A stretch of 6,752 bases of DNA from JBFLVQ01 sp040758525 (lineage in GTDB: Bacteria; Acidobacteriota; Blastocatellia; Chloracidobacteriales; JADJPF01): positions 1 to 6,752 of the forward strand of contig JBFLVQ010000526.1 in NCBI GenBank assembly GCA_040758525.1, given 5' to 3'. Position numbers and translations under genes: made by a program. Position 1 is the first letter of the stretch. Each line of letters begins with the position of its first letter. Positions 5,719 through 6,752 of the stretch are shown here, piece after piece. The notes under the pieces were generated by a model. The model saw only the letters and a program-made list of their open reading frames with translations. It was not told the origin of the DNA and did no database searches.

Positions 5719-5754
5719 TTGTCTTCGGTAATGGAATTATAAAGGGTGGTAGAG

Positions 5755-6752
5755 ATGGACGAGAAAAAGTTTGATATTGGCCAACTGCTAGAATCGCATC
5801 GCCGGGAGCGCGAACGCCTACACTGGGAAGGCACGTTCCGAGACTATTTTGAGCTTGTCACTACAAATCCTCGACTGGCTCAACTCTCCCATGCGCGAGT
5901 TTGTGAAATGATATTGGCTAGAGGGTTGGAGCGTATCAATGAGGGCACGCGAGATGAGCTTGCCCGCTTCAATTTCTTTAGTCAGGAGCTGTTTGGCATT
6001 GAGGAACCGATCGCTAGGTTGGTCGAATATTTCAAATCTGCGGCACAGCGCCTAGAAGTGCGCAAACGTATCCTGTTATTGATGGGGCCTGTAGGCGGCG
6101 GCAAGAGTACGATTGTTACCTTACTCAAGCGTGGTCTAGAGGAGTGGTCGCGCACCGATGCAGGTGCTGTTTATGCGATCAAAGATTGTCCTATGCATGA
6201 AGAGCCGCTGCACTTGATCCCAGAATCGCTACGATCAGAGATCGAGAAACGATACGGTCTCTACATTGAAGGCGATCTATGTCCACAATGCCGTTACAAT
6301 CTCGAACACGTCTATCATGGTCGTCATGAGGATGTGCTTGTGAAGCGAATTGTCTTCTCTGAAAAAGATCGTATTGGCATTGGTACGTTCGCGCCTTCTG
6401 ATCCCAAATCACAGGATATTACTGAGCTGACTGGGTCGATCGATCTCTCTACGATCGGTGAAGTAGGAGTAGAGTCTGATCCTCGCGCCTACCGTTTTGA
6501 TGGTGAACTGAACATCGCCAATCGTGGTTTAATGGAATTTGTGGAAATGCTCAAGGTTGATGAGAAGTTCCTCTACTCGTTGCTTACACTCTCACAAGAG
6601 CAATCGATTAAGACCGGTCGCTTTGCAATGATCTATGCTGATGAAGTAATTATCTCCCACACTAATGAGAATGAATACAAGGCATTTGTGGGCAATAAGA
6701 AGAGCGAGGCATTGCAAGACCGTATCATAATGATTAAGGTGCCGTACAATCT
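5755..6752 (+). CDS. prkA: PrkA family AAA+ protein kinase/protease, N-terminal part (3' end outside window)
   Basis: About 332 codons of a family usually near 640 residues. After ATG 5755, preceded by AAGGGTGG (5742-5749), come HWEGTFRDYFELV and RARFNFF-like blocks typical of PrkA. The Walker A motif GPVGGGKST is at residues 111-119. Then come KDCPMHEEPLHLIP, GIGTFAPSDPKSQDI, ELTGSIDLSTI, the DPRAYRFDGELNIANRGLMEF block, the Walker B-like FAMIYADEVIISHTNENEY sensor region, and NKKSEALQDRIIMIKVPYN. This is the AAA+ N-terminal domain; the kinase-like C-terminal part lies beyond the window. PrkA/YeaG proteins act in stress, stationary phase and sporulation. They were described as serine kinases, and B. 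subtilis PrkA also as an ATP-dependent protease. A CPQC pair (Cys176, Cys179) is present. Homologues usually precede a DUF444 (YeaH) gene and spoVR, expected downstream. The frame is intact with no truncation other than the window edge. Confidence 0.95.
   Translation, partial: MDEKKFDIGQLLESHRRERERLHWEGTFRDYFELVTTNPRLAQLSHARVCEMILARGLERINEGTRDELARFNFFSQELFGIEEPIARLVEYFKSAAQRLEVRKRILLLMGPVGGGKSTIVTLLKRGLEEWSRTDAGAVYAIKDCPMHEEPLHLIPESLRSEIEKRYGLYIEGDLCPQCRYNLEHVYHGRHEDVLVKRIVFSEKDRIGIGTFAPSDPKSQDITELTGSIDLSTIGEVGVESDPRAYRFDGELNIANRGLMEFVEMLKVDEKFLYSLLTLSQEQSIKTGRFAMIYADEVIISHTNENEYKAFVGNKKSEALQDRIIMIKVPYN

Larger units (their letters stand above)
5482..5754 (+). other. Intergenic region between truB and prkA
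   Basis: These 273 bases hold no convincing gene. They contain the hairpin at 5509-5534, an AT-rich block (5536-5570), the promoter candidate around 5591-5599, a T6 tract (5673-5678) without a supporting stem, and a GC-rich structured leader (5689-5728). There are two short open frames, at 5553-5651 (32 codons) and 5638-5742 (34 codons, GTG start, stop just before the prkA SD). Neither has a ribosome binding site. Confidence 0.6.

Noticed and set aside
5638..5742. 34-codon GTG frame in the prkA leader as a leader peptide gene
   Set aside because: It ends suggestively just before the prkA SD, but there is no SD for the GTG and no codon run typical of attenuators. Kept only as a note under the leader finding.

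Overview
The window reads as chromosomal DNA of a Gram-negative-type bacterium with an outer membrane. It carries a LolA-like lipoprotein carrier, a lipobox lipoprotein, a signal-peptide protein with a c-type heme motif, two RNA-modification genes and the start of prkA. Base composition looks moderate and uniform, and nothing suggests a mobile element, phage, CRISPR array, tRNA or rRNA. The prkA product resembles the Bacillus-type family member more than E. coli YeaG. Together with the envelope genes this would fit Acidobacteriota or another non-proteobacterial diderm, but that assignment is inference.

Layout. (1) At 1-461 (+) lies the 3' end of a LolA-like gene. (2) At 487-1056 (-) lies a convergent lipoprotein gene of unknown role. 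(3) The divergent intergenic region 1057-1285 is rich in inverted repeats. (4) A tight + strand cluster follows: a small exported CxxCH protein (1286-1594), rsmB (1619-2974), a 517-residue protein with a C-terminal PD-(D/E)XK nuclease-like domain (2974-4527) and truB (4561-5481). Gaps are 24, -1 and 33 bases, so it is probably one operon. (5) At 5482-5754 is a 273-base intergenic region with a strong hairpin, an extended -10 promoter candidate and a structured leader. (6) prkA begins at 5755 and runs off the window.

How the genes fit together. RsmB (16S rRNA m5C967) and TruB (tRNA psi55) are RNA-modification housekeeping enzymes. They enclose an uncharacterised nuclease-like protein whose start codon overlaps the rsmB stop, so it is probably translationally coupled to rsmB. 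A heme-motif periplasmic protein at the head of such an operon is unexpected. PrkA, an AAA+ stress-associated kinase/protease, appears separately transcribed, with a leader that can pair with its own ribosome binding site.

The points most worth a second look are the nuclease-like protein, the CxxCH protein without any possible Met/His distal ligand, the anti-Shine-Dalgarno element in the prkA leader, and the overlapping dyads in the divergent promoter region.
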